A DNA stretch of 64,000 nucleotides from positions 15,686,001 through 15,750,000 of the forward strand of contig NC_067205.1 in NCBI RefSeq assembly GCF_026262505.1. Reading direction: 5' to 3'. The notes beneath the pieces were generated by a model. It made no database searches, had not been told where the DNA came from, and saw only the letters and a list, made by a program, of their open reading frames with translations. Positions 28,875-37,020 of this stretch are shown here, one piece after another. Positions within the stretch are counted from its first letter, which is position 1. Each line of letters opens with the position of its first letter. A program made the position numbers and the translations under genes. This DNA is from Trichomonas vaginalis G3 (lineage: Eukaryota; Parabasalia; Trichomonadida; Trichomonadidae).

Positions 28875-29537
28875 TTACTCACAATATTTTTGTACAAAAC
28901 GACCCCAAACTTTTAACCTCTCTTCTGCAGCTTCTAATGAAATTTTAGCGAGTTCATATTCTCTAAATTCTCTCTTTAAATCTTCTTGTTCCCATTGGTC
29001 TAGTTCGTATGGAGAATCTCTATAACCATAACACATCTCATGTTCATGTTCTATTTGTTTTTCGCACATTTTTCCAACTTCTTGTTCGAACAAAGGTTTA
29101 GCATTCTCTACTGTATCTTCAAGTTCTTCTTCATCTAATTTCTCATGAACTTTCTTGTCTATGGAGTCCATAATTTTTCCAACTGCTATGCAATATTTTG
29201 GAGAAGCCCACATTGCTATATAGTTTACAAGTCTTGGGTCTACATACGTTCCTCTAACCTGTTTGATTTCATCCGGAATTCCTGCATGAATTTTGTATAA
29301 AAAGCAACCCGCGGAATTCCGCGGGTTGGTATATTCTTCACAAAATGCCTTAAAATACTCTTCCCAGGACTTATTTTCCAACAACCTTCTAAAGTCTTTC
29401 CCAAACTGCTGACACATATTTGTTACATTTATATAACCATCCTTGTCTCTACGTAAGACTTCAATACCGTTGTAAGTGCCTTTTGTGAATGTTTCGCCAT
29501 TAGATTTGTTCGTGAACGTTTTTGCTTCGACTGTCAT
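28875..29537 (-). CDS. Element 1 canonical KilA-N domain protein
   Basis: 220 residues with a clear KilA-N domain at about residues 12-115: strand GTYNGIEVLRRDKDGYINVT, then MCQQFGKDF, then DPRLVNYIAMWASPKY followed by VGKIMDS. A long charged helical C-terminus follows (EELEDTVENAKPLFEQEVGK). A 22-bp perfect dyad (29306-29327, AACCCGCGGAATTCCGCGGG core) lies in the coding sequence for NPRNSAG. Pieces of it recur in non-coding copies at 28620 and 29760. Probable DNA-binding regulator. Confidence 0.85.
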   Translation of the reverse strand: MTVEAKTFTNKSNGETFTKGTYNGIEVLRRDKDGYINVTNMCQQFGKDFRRLLENKSWEEYFKAFCEEYTNPRNSAGCFLYKIHAGIPDEIKQVRGTYVDPRLVNYIAMWASPKYCIAVGKIMDSIDKKVHEKLDEEELEDTVENAKPLFEQEVGKMCEKQIEHEHEMCYGYRDSPYELDQWEQEDLKREFREYELAKISLEAAEERLKVWGRFVQKYCE

Positions 29538-30106
29538 TTCAGTTCTTACAATAAAAATAAAAAATATTTTTGGGTGGTACGTCGGACATTCGTTTGTGGC
29601 TTAACCGTCGGACATTGTCTTGAAACAGTACAAGACTAGTTCTGAGATCTCACCATCTAACCTAAAATATATTTTTGCCGAAAAAAATGAGTTTTGGTTG
29701 AAAAATACGGTGGAGCCAAAAATGGCTCGACCTCAAAACAAGCATTTTGTGAAGAATATACCAACCGCCGGAATTCCGCGGGTTGCTTTTTATACAAAAT
29801 TCAACGGGTGAAAGAATACGATGAAGAAGTCATGACAAAACATGTACGAAGAAGAAATCATGACAAAACATGTACGATGAAGTTTATTTCCTGGACTGTT
29901 GTCAAAATGTCATGTTGTCTCATTTTTTAAAAGAAGTTAGTTTACCTGGTGACACATGGTTACCCGGTGACATGGTGACCCCTTCAGTAAACATCTCATT
30001 TTAACTCACTTTTTTTCTATCTTAAGGAAATTCATGAAAATTCAACGGGTGAAAAAACAGGTGAAAAAGGAGGTGAGATCGCACCTCTTCACCTAAACTT
30101 TATTTT
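29538..30106. repeat. Intergenic repeats, second copy
   Basis: Includes an MSDVPP-coding stretch on the minus strand (about 29570-29590) like that near 24290. It also has a second KilA-N gene fragment (29697-29811, plus orientation), GTCATGTTGTCTCATTTTTT plus AGAAGTTAGTTTACCTGGTG (29909-29952) resembling the element 2 arrays, and the TCACCT dyad repeat near 30045-30100. No gene supported. Confidence 0.7.
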
Positions 30107-30967
30107 TCAATACTTTTTCAGCACTTTTCCGTAGTTGTATATGAAAGACAATTCGAGATAAAAGTCATAGTACAATGGTATTATATGTTGCACACCATTT
30201 GTTGTGAACCAAACTTGAAAGTCAGAGAAACTGTTACTAGGTGGTTCGTAGAATTTAGAAGCAAAGTCATAAAAGTCCTTACCGATACATAGAAAACCAT
30301 TGTTGCTTGAACTGAAACTTGCATGACACATAACATTTTGAGGGTCGAACACGTTTCTATAAACTGTCAAATCTGCTGGTGGAAGTATAAATTTAAATGG
30401 ACCATCTGGTGGTAATGGTTCGTTCTGGTTTAGTAACCGAAGAAATTGTGCCCAAGAACGTTTGTCTACTTGCCAAAATAAAAACTCTGTATCTCTTGGA
30501 GGGTTAATTTCAATCTTTTGAAATGAAACGGTGGAGTTCATCTTGTCATATTCTAGTTTCAGATAGTATGTTCCATTTAGTAAAGAGTCGTATTTTTCTT
30601 GAAATTCCCAATAATATTTGTTTATTTGAGTTTGAAAGTCATTTAGAGTTTTCTCAAGACTTTCGTCTGAACGAACTGTAAAGATTCTCATTTCGTCAAA
30701 TTTTTCTATTAGACCATCAGAACCTTTATACTGCCCATGAAAATATACTGCGAACATAAATGCGTTAGTTCTATTTGAAAACAAAACTCTTCTAAATCCT
30801 ATTGCCTTTGCATCTGAAGGACTTTGAAGCCAACGAATTGGATAGTCAAACCTGTATGCTCGGGATGAAATTTCTTCATCTGAAATAGTCCTACCAGCAT
30901 TTGTAAAGATATAGTCTAACGATTTTGTATCTACTACTTTTGTTCTTTGTTTTTCAACCTGAAGCAT
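30107..30967 (-). CDS. Element 1 capsid-type paralog A (candidate minor virion protein)
   Basis: 286 residues, paralogous to 35348-36196 over its whole length: RFDYPIRWLQSPSDAKAIGF versus RFDYPLRWLRDPSVTKAIGF, EPPSNSFSDFQVWFTTNG versus EPPSGSISDFQVWFTTDG, and a shared aromatic end FIYNY. The final section (HASFSS ... FQVWFTTNGVQHIIPLYY ... LELSFIYN) has the strand pattern of a jelly-roll vertex or minor capsid protein. The shorter element 2 protein at 44912-45391 ends with a similar pattern. Role in the virion is inference. Confidence 0.6.
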   Translation of the reverse strand: MLQVEKQRTKVVDTKSLDYIFTNAGRTISDEEISSRAYRFDYPIRWLQSPSDAKAIGFRRVLFSNRTNAFMFAVYFHGQYKGSDGLIEKFDEMRIFTVRSDESLEKTLNDFQTQINKYYWEFQEKYDSLLNGTYYLKLEYDKMNSTVSFQKIEINPPRDTEFLFWQVDKRSWAQFLRLLNQNEPLPPDGPFKFILPPADLTVYRNVFDPQNVMCHASFSSSNNGFLCIGKDFYDFASKFYEPPSNSFSDFQVWFTTNGVQHIIPLYYDFYLELSFIYNYGKVLKKY

Positions 30968-31023
30968 TTAATATATGTAAAAATATATGGTTTTAAAATG
31001 GTATGCCATTTCATATTTCTCAT

Positions 31024-31743
31024 CTAACAAACATGTTGTCTGACTGCTTGAGGGTTAGTTTTGTACCATTCGAACTTGACACTTGCAATTCCTTCAATTG
31101 CATTCAAAATGTCTGAGTCGGAGTCAACCATTTGTTCTCTCTTTGTAGTCTTGAAAGCGTCAAGAAGCATTGCAGCTGTTGTGACATTGCCATGTGCATA
31201 GTAAATGTGACTATCCAAATCTGTTATCGTCAATCTGAGATTGTGTCCTTTCTTATTTCCGTCTTGTATGGCAGCAAGTACACCCATGAAGCCTTCTTTG
31301 TTCTTTCCTTTGTCAAAGTTTACTGTAAAGGTTCTACCAGATGTAATTTGGCTTCTAACTTCACGGTACTTCTCATATGCATATCTTGTTCTTTCCATGG
31401 GAGCATGACCATCCTCTGCACTACCTTTTTTCCTTCTCAAAGGATGCAATTGTTTGTCATGTTTCCAGTAGAATCTGGCAAAGCCGTCGTGTCCTTCAAC
31501 TCGAGGTTCACTAGCATCGAAAGGCATGTCCATAAGACGTTCTTCTTCTAACCTCTCTAGTCTGTTTGGATAATTTGCACGCGCTGTTTCCAAATCCATT
31601 TCATAGCGAAGACCAGACAATTTGTCATAGACTTTTATGGGTCTTCCCTTCCTATATTTAAAATTCTTCGAAACTCTCCAACCATATCTTTGCAACTCTG
31701 CTTTTATTCTAGCAGACTTTCTATCCATTCTATATGGGGGCAT
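31024..31743 (-). CDS. Element 1 basic protein, unknown
   Basis: 239 residues, strongly basic in the first half (RMDRKSARIKAELQRYGWRV, NFKYRKGRPIKVYDKLSG). The C-terminal half looks more globular (FTVNFDKGKNKEGFMGVLAA, LRLTITDLDSHIYYAHGN). It has no recognised motif. The basic start and its position among virion genes are compatible with a DNA-associated core protein. The ATG is preceded by the TTTTTTTATTTTTATAAAAA leader typical of element 1. Confidence 0.6.
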   Translation of the reverse strand: MPPYRMDRKSARIKAELQRYGWRVSKNFKYRKGRPIKVYDKLSGLRYEMDLETARANYPNRLERLEEERLMDMPFDASEPRVEGHDGFARFYWKHDKQLHPLRRKKGSAEDGHAPMERTRYAYEKYREVRSQITSGRTFTVNFDKGKNKEGFMGVLAAIQDGNKKGHNLRLTITDLDSHIYYAHGNVTTAAMLLDAFKTTKREQMVDSDSDILNAIEGIASVKFEWYKTNPQAVRQHVC

Positions 31744-31776
31744 TTTTTATAAAAATAAAAAAATATTTTTTTCTCT

Positions 31777-32361
31777 TTACTTTACATAACCACCTGAAGC
31801 CATAAGTCTTTGACGCCAACCCATACCAGCTAATGAAGGTTGACTTGGTTTAGTTTCCAAACTAAACTTTGGTTTTGGTTTATCTTCAGTTTTTGGTTTC
31901 TCTTCTTCTATCGGTTTTTCGTCACTTTTCGGTTCGGCTGACTTTACCTCACTTGCAGGTCTAGTTGTGTCGTCAACATCTTCATAAATATCATATGCCA
32001 TTTGTTGTTGTTTTCCTTTCAACTTTTTGTGTTTGTTGTAAAGTTTAGAATATTTTGACTCTAAGTCAATGAGATGTTCTATAATGAACTGTTGGTCAGT
32101 GAAGTAAACTTTTCCATCTGTTGTCTCGAAAGCTCCTTCAGACTTCAATATTTTATTTGTGAGAGTCTGTTTCTTTTTTGAGATACTAGCCGTTCCATTT
32201 CTATGAAAAGTGACTTTGTAGTTAGGGTTTGTATTTCCAGACCTGGCACTTTCTATTATTGAATTTTTCTCTTCATCTGTAAGTTCTTTGACAGGTTTTG
32301 ACAATGGTTCTGAACTTTTTGTTTGTGGTGTCAAATCTACCGTTTCAACTTCTTCGGTCAT
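31777..32361 (-). CDS. Element 1 coiled-coil and Lys/Glu/Pro protein, unknown
   Basis: 194 residues. An acidic Ser/Pro-rich start leads to a small globular segment (NPNYKVTFHRNGTASISKKK), a coiled-coil-like helix (IEHLIDLESKYSKLYNKHKK), a Lys/Glu/Pro linker, and a conserved-looking end GMGWRQRLMASGG. Its leader ACTGAGATGAA is the same as that of the next small gene. No family recognised. Confidence 0.6.
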   Translation of the reverse strand: MTEEVETVDLTPQTKSSEPLSKPVKELTDEEKNSIIESARSGNTNPNYKVTFHRNGTASISKKKQTLTNKILKSEGAFETTDGKVYFTDQQFIIEHLIDLESKYSKLYNKHKKLKGKQQQMAYDIYEDVDDTTRPASEVKSAEPKSDEKPIEEEKPKTEDKPKPKFSLETKPSQPSLAGMGWRQRLMASGGYVK

Positions 32362-32380
32362 TTCATCTCAGTAAAAAATT

Positions 32381-32533
32381 TTAGTTTGGTTTGTTTTCAA
32401 CTGGTTGTTGTTGTTTTTTAAGTCGGTCTAAAACTTCCTGAGGTATAGGAAGAACTTGACAAACACGTTGTGTAACTGCTGGAAGCCGACAAATCCATCT
32501 TGAACCCATTTGTCTTAAAGCTGTATTGTTCAT
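32381..32533 (-). CDS. Element 1 50-residue protein, unknown
   Basis: A short frame from the ATG at 32533 encoding MNNTALRQMGSRWICRLPAV and a Gln/Pro/Asn end, preceded by the same TTTTTTACTGAGATGAA leader as the gene at 32361. The shared leader and tight packing (19 bp to the next start) support it as real in spite of its size. Function unknown. Confidence 0.5.
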   Translation of the reverse strand: MNNTALRQMGSRWICRLPAVTQRVCQVLPIPQEVLDRLKKQQQPVENKPN

Positions 32534-32552
32534 TTCATCTCAGTAAAAAAAT

Positions 32553-32957
32553 TTACATTCCCCACGTTTGAGGTGGTTGCGGTTGGTTATTGTTTACCCA
32601 TTGTTGTGCATGGTTATATCCTCTGTTAAAGAATCTTTCACCTTGGTCCATATAGTGTCCTGCTTGGTTATAGTAGTCATTTGCTTTGTTATAATAGTTT
32701 CCTGCTTGTCTTCCTACATTGTCCATCCATCCTTGAACTTTTTCCTCTTGTTTCAGGATTTGGAATAAGATTTGTTGCATCTCGTGCTACATCCCAACCT
32801 TTCTGTACAGTTTGTATAATAGGTGTTGCTTTCTCTTTAAGTATACCTAATGTACTCAAAATCTTCCTTCCAACTCCAAATACACCTCTGGCTATTGTTC
32901 CCACTGCGGGCAAAAATCTAGATGCAACTCCTGCTAACGCGCCAATAAACCCATTTC
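32553..32957 (-). pseudogene. Element 1 amphipathic pVI-like protein (broken)
   Basis: Coding region for a Gly/Ala-rich amphipathic N-terminal part (LPAVGTIARGVFGVGRKILS) and an Asn/Gln/Tyr-rich C-terminal part (NYYNKANDYYNQAGHYMDQG). The composition resembles the small membrane-active or cementing proteins of adenovirus-lineage capsids (pVI/pX type) and the proteins at 36200-36442 and 40219-40455. That assignment is inference. Broken, with one break seen. Confidence 0.5.
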
Positions 32958-33021
32958 TTATGGGTTAAAAAATGACGAATCAAACAAGGACCCCTATGTT
33001 CTAAAGCGACAAAGAAAGCAC

Positions 33022-33923
33022 TTGGTAAAAATCTTTAGTTCAACACCAAATGCTTGGTTTATGGATATCTTGGAAAACATTCCGAGAGTTAGAACAGATG
33101 GACCTCCATACTGGTTAATATTTGTTGGTCAAAACACAAGATACTGTGAAGCCATACCATTATGGTCCAAAAATATTTTAGATGTGAAAACTGCTTTGAC
33201 AATATTCGTTGACAAATACCATCCAACAAAACTGACATCTGACTGTGAAAGTTCTTTCAAATCAGACGATGTAAAAAACTATCTGCGTTCAAAAAATGTA
33301 AACCAATATTTCATTGTCGACCAAAACCATTCTGCTCTTGGTGTCATTGACGGTTGTATAAAAATGTTAAGAGACTTAAACCAACCACAAGTGGTGAAGC
33401 AAATGAAATGTCATATGACGACTATTAGACACTTCTCCATGGCAAAGATGAGACAAGTTTTAAATATTTACAATAACTAAACAAAAAGGTTTGGTGAAAC
33501 CACTCCCCCGAAGAAATGAAAAACAACCCTGACTTAGAGAAAGACTATATATTTAATAATTTAGTCAAAAGAGACAAACAAGAAAGAATGCCGGGCTTCA
33601 AACTTAAGAAAGGCGACAAAGTAAAAATAGAAATACCTAAACGCGACCCATATGAAAATACTATTGACTATGACAACAATGGGAACCCGACAGGTACTCA
33701 CATTCGTGTTCGTAAAAATAGAAGAAAGTATACAAGAGAATATTATGAAGTTTTAGGCAAACATGGCAAAATGTACAGACTGCAAGCAGAAGATAAAACT
33801 ACTATTGTCAGACCTCGTTTCAAACTTGTCAAAGTTCAAGGTGGTATACTTTCAAAGACAGTTCCTAACAAATATAAGACAACTCCTGACGAATATGCTA
33901 AAGAAGTTGAAAATGACGACTAA
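33022..33923 (+). pseudogene. Element 1 retroviral-type integrase (broken)
   Basis: Integrase core region of the rve/DDE family. Seen here are the first catalytic-Asp strand (WFMDILENIP), the strand SDCESSF with the second Asp, and a following helix region. Further right comes a basic, beta-rich C-terminal domain (FKLKKGDKVKIEIPKRDPYE ... RKYTREYYEVLGK) of the kind that follows the core in Polinton integrases. It would join element ends to target DNA, making the 5-6 bp duplication. The region is broken, with about two breaks. Confidence 0.75.
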
Positions 33924-35329
33924 GCAATTCTATACCATGCGTAAACTGTCATGTAAGGTGGCATGTAGTCTTTACTTTGTCCCGTTGTTTTCGTATACCC
34001 TGAAACGAAATGTGTATGGTCTCCTCCTACCTCAGTGTTATCCAAGTAACAATTTATAGCAAACTGAACGTTGTCTTTAACATCATATCCTTTACCTTTT
34101 GTCATTCCTGTCCAATCCCAATATTTATGCCTATGCCCACCTTCTCGAGATGTAGTTAAACTTACGTAGTGACTGTGCGCAGGTAAATTTGCACCTGAAA
34201 TCGTTTTACTTCCGCCTGTTTCCTTTGAAGAGTTTGCACAATACAAAAACCTGTCGACTATTTGAGTCCAAGTTCCAAAACCAAGTACTACTTCTGGTCT
34301 GGTAGAGTTCATTGACGTATAAATAGAGCCTATAGGATATAATGTTTGAAATATTTCTGTCTTTAATGTTTGAAGCTCTGTTTTGTCTGCTTTCTTGTCA
34401 TATAAATCTTGAGCAGTGAATTTAACGTTATTTTCATCCTTCATGACATAAACATCTTTACATCTAATGTTTTTCATCGTCGTTATGTCGTCATCCGATG
34501 TTAAACCTTGTGGAAAGTTAGGAGGTTTACAATATAATGCATCCCCACCAGTTTCTTCAACCGTTCCTTCAATACTTTCTATAGCAACAGTTGTAAAACT
34601 TGTATGTGTATGAGTCTTATTTGCTTTCTTCTCTAACTCATCGTTAACATAAGTTTTATCTGCTTTAAGGTCTAAACATCCTGAAACCCATCCTGTATTG
34701 GCTTTACCTTTTAAAATCTTCGATGTCCGTTCATGGTACCATTCAACCCTTTCTTTCATTTCGTTATCTTTTTCATCCACATATTCCTTATCCGCCTTCT
34801 TCACTAACACACTAGCCACCCATCCCTTATCTGCTTTTGTCTCTAATGTTTCTTGTAAGTCTGTTATTTCAGATATAGAATGTGTATGAGTCTTTTTAGA
34901 ATATTCGTTTTCAGCTCTTGTCACTTCACTTGACATTTTATTGTCAACATATGTTTTGTCTGCTAGTTCAGGATGAGTATGTTCTTTTGTTGCATAAGCT
35001 TTGTTAGCTCTTTCTTCTTCTTTTGCTATTGCATCGTCTACATATTCTTTGTCAGCTTTGCTGTCAACATCTGCTTTCAAAAGAAGTTCATTTATAGGTT
35101 TCTCGTTTAAAGTTCCTTTTGTTGGATTTATACAGACAGTATGGTTCTTATTGTCTTGAAACAGAAACTCATCTGTCATTGGGTTTATTGTCAGTTTTAA
35201 GTTTCCTTCTTTCAATGACTCAGATATCTTAGAATAGTTTGAAAAGTTTGTTGTGTTCTTATTTAGAGCTTGCATAATGAGTTGTCGGTTGTGTTGTATT
35301 TCTCTCATAGACGCTGTTTCATTTGACAT
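33920..35329 (-). CDS. Element 1 tail-collar fibre protein
   Basis: 469 residues. The first 250 carry recurring KADKEYVDDAI/KADKTYVND segments that read as a trimeric coiled-coil shaft. The C-terminal 135 residues match the phage tail-collar/Gp10 C-terminal type head: YPIGSIYTSMNST, FGFGTW-like LGFGTWTQIVDRFLY, GGSKTI, LPAHSHYVSL, HRHKYWDW, and the final YMPPYMTVYAWYRI. Phage-type receptor-binding fibres in Polintons are uncommon. The element 2 counterpart is at 46144-48330. A host-surface binding role is inferred. Confidence 0.85.
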   Translation of the reverse strand: MSNETASMREIQHNRQLIMQALNKNTTNFSNYSKISESLKEGNLKLTINPMTDEFLFQDNKNHTVCINPTKGTLNEKPINELLLKADVDSKADKEYVDDAIAKEEERANKAYATKEHTHPELADKTYVDNKMSSEVTRAENEYSKKTHTHSISEITDLQETLETKADKGWVASVLVKKADKEYVDEKDNEMKERVEWYHERTSKILKGKANTGWVSGCLDLKADKTYVNDELEKKANKTHTHTSFTTVAIESIEGTVEETGGDALYCKPPNFPQGLTSDDDITTMKNIRCKDVYVMKDENNVKFTAQDLYDKKADKTELQTLKTEIFQTLYPIGSIYTSMNSTRPEVVLGFGTWTQIVDRFLYCANSSKETGGSKTISGANLPAHSHYVSLTTSREGGHRHKYWDWTGMTKGKGYDVKDNVQFAINCYLDNTEVGGDHTHFVSGYTKTTGQSKDYMPPYMTVYAWYRIA

Positions 35330-35347
35330 TTTTATTCTAGATAAAAT

Positions 35348-36196
35348 ATGCTTTCAATAGAAAAAGAAAATTCAAGAGTTGCTACAACTAAACCATTAGA
35401 TGAACTTTTTACCAATGTAGGTCAAAAGTTTGAGACAGAGACCGTAAAGCATGAAGGCTATCGTTTTGACTACCCGTTAAGATGGTTAAGAGACCCATCC
35501 GTCACAAAAGCTATTGGCTTTCGTAGAATGAAGTTCATTTCAGAAGCCATACATGGTTTCCCATTTACAGTCGGTTTTGAAGTTCGATACTATAACAAAG
35601 AAAAACGTATGTATGAGAAATTTGAACAGGGAAAACTTTTACAAGTGAATTTGCTTGTAAACTTAGAAACAACTCTTCAAGCTTTTCAAGAAAAAATAAA
35701 CGATATCTATCTCGAATATGCAAAACAGTACAACATTGACGAAGGAGAGTACCATCTCGATATTATATATGACAGGAAAAATGCAACTGTTAAAATCAAT
35801 AGAATAGAAGACCTTGGAGAAAACGTTTATATTTCTACAAAATATAACAACTTGGCATGGTATAGATTTCTGAGGATGTTAAATCAGCCTGCAGCATATC
35901 CAGTACACCCGGACTTTTATGAAGTCGAAAACCCTAATGGAACATATGAAAATGTTTTCGACTCAGATGCTATTATAGTTCATGCTTCATTTTCTGGCGC
36001 CCAAAACTCTTTTTTATGCTTGGCAAATGACTTTTACGAAAAACCTACAAAGCTATATGAACCACCAAGTGGAAGTATTTCAGACTTTCAAGTATGGTTT
36101 ACAACAGATGGAAGAAAGAGAATAATTCCATTATACCATGCGTTTTTACTTAGAACTAGTTTCATATACAACTACTATCGAACGGTAAAAATATAA
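35348..36196 (+). CDS. Element 1 capsid-type paralog B
   Basis: 282 residues, divergent from the fibre gene with 18 bp between starts. Full-length paralog of 30107-30967, roughly 40-45 percent identical by eye. The conserved landmarks are GYRFDYPLRWL, KAIGFRR, ENVFDSDAIIVHASFSG, LYEPPSGSISDFQVWF and IYNYY. Duplication of one virion gene within the element, with both copies still open, suggests two related but distinct roles, as with penton-like and spike-like pairs. Inference only. Confidence 0.6.
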   Translation: MLSIEKENSRVATTKPLDELFTNVGQKFETETVKHEGYRFDYPLRWLRDPSVTKAIGFRRMKFISEAIHGFPFTVGFEVRYYNKEKRMYEKFEQGKLLQVNLLVNLETTLQAFQEKINDIYLEYAKQYNIDEGEYHLDIIYDRKNATVKINRIEDLGENVYISTKYNNLAWYRFLRMLNQPAAYPVHPDFYEVENPNGTYENVFDSDAIIVHASFSGAQNSFLCLANDFYEKPTKLYEPPSGSISDFQVWFTTDGRKRIIPLYHAFLLRTSFIYNYYRTVKI

Positions 36197-36199
36197 TTT

Positions 36200-36442
36200 T
36201 TAATACGGTCGAGGTGTTGGATTTGGTTGCCAACTTGACTGTGGTGCAGGTTCAGGCTGTTGTATAACAGGAGCTTGTTCTTCTGGTTCAGGGTCTTTAG
36301 GTATAATACCAACAAACTGACCTACTCTTTTACCAATATTTTTGACTCCGTTCCAAATTCCTCTTCCTACGGTTTTTATTCCATTCCATATACCTCTTCC
36401 AACATTTCGAAAGAAGTTTCCAATACTACTGAAGAAACCCAT
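36200..36442 (-). CDS. Element 1 small amphipathic protein (pVI-like)
   Basis: 80 residues. The first half repeats GRGIWNGIKTVGRGIWNGVK, a cationic amphipathic helix rich in Trp, Gly and Phe. The second half is Pro/Glu/Gln-rich (DPEPEEQAPVIQQPEPAPQ). The design recalls membrane-lytic capsid peptides such as adenovirus pVI; role inferred. It converges with paralog B, 3 bp between stops. Confidence 0.6.
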   Translation of the reverse strand: MGFFSSIGNFFRNVGRGIWNGIKTVGRGIWNGVKNIGKRVGQFVGIIPKDPEPEEQAPVIQQPEPAPQSSWQPNPTPRPY

Positions 36443-36459
36443 TTACTACGTGTAAAAAT

Positions 36460-36822
36460 CTAATGTCCGCCTAGTCTCTTACGTTTCCTTCTGAGTTCCA
36501 TAGCATTTTTTAACTGGAGCTCATACATTCTGTTTCTCCTCTGGTAGAAAACATATTCTGGGTCAACTCCTGTGTTCGCGTCATCTGCATAAAGTTGTTT
36601 ATATCCCACTTCAGGGTTTGTATAAAACTCTTTCCATCTCATATTTGCATACCATGGTGGCAAACCTAACGCAGCGTCATTTGACATGGCAGTTTGCATT
36701 TGTACATCTGTTGGCACTTGACCATAGTTTGCCATTGCAGTTTGTATTCTAACTTCATTTGGAATATTCTCTGGGTTTGGTTGTCCAGGTTGCTGTGCAT
36801 TTGCTAAGTTCTGTGCGTCCAT
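36460..36822 (-). CDS. Element 1 120-residue protein, unknown
   Basis: Begins with Asn/Gln/Pro-rich repeats (NEVRIQTAMANYGQVPTDVQ, then MQTAMSND) and ends strongly basic (MELRRKRKRLGGH). The central segment PPWYANMRWKEFYTNPEVGY is aromatic-rich. Lies 17 bp upstream of the amphipathic gene in the same direction. Unknown family, probably a virion component from its place. Confidence 0.55.
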   Translation of the reverse strand: MDAQNLANAQQPGQPNPENIPNEVRIQTAMANYGQVPTDVQMQTAMSNDAALGLPPWYANMRWKEFYTNPEVGYKQLYADDANTGVDPEYVFYQRRNRMYELQLKNAMELRRKRKRLGGH

Positions 36823-36845
36823 TTAATATTAGATAAAAATATCTC

Positions 36846-36977
36846 TTACGAGTACATATACTGAACATTTGCAGACATTGGTTCATCTTCATATTCTCTG
36901 TACCTTTCTGCCACGTCAAATAAATAAATGACACAATGGAAAAAACCTAAAACAAGTAGTCCTATTTCAAACCACAT
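36846..36977 (-). CDS. Element 1 43-residue membrane peptide
   Basis: A short frame starting with one clear hydrophobic segment (MWFEIGLLVLGFFHCVIYLF) followed by a charged tail (DVAERYREYEDEPMSANVQY). It lies between the 120-residue gene and the methyltransferase. A single-pass membrane peptide is predicted; function unknown. Confidence 0.45.
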   Translation of the reverse strand: MWFEIGLLVLGFFHCVIYLFDVAERYREYEDEPMSANVQYMYS

Positions 36978-37020
36978 TTACTTACTAGTAAAATTTCTTT
37001 GTTATGACACTTTCTCCGGT

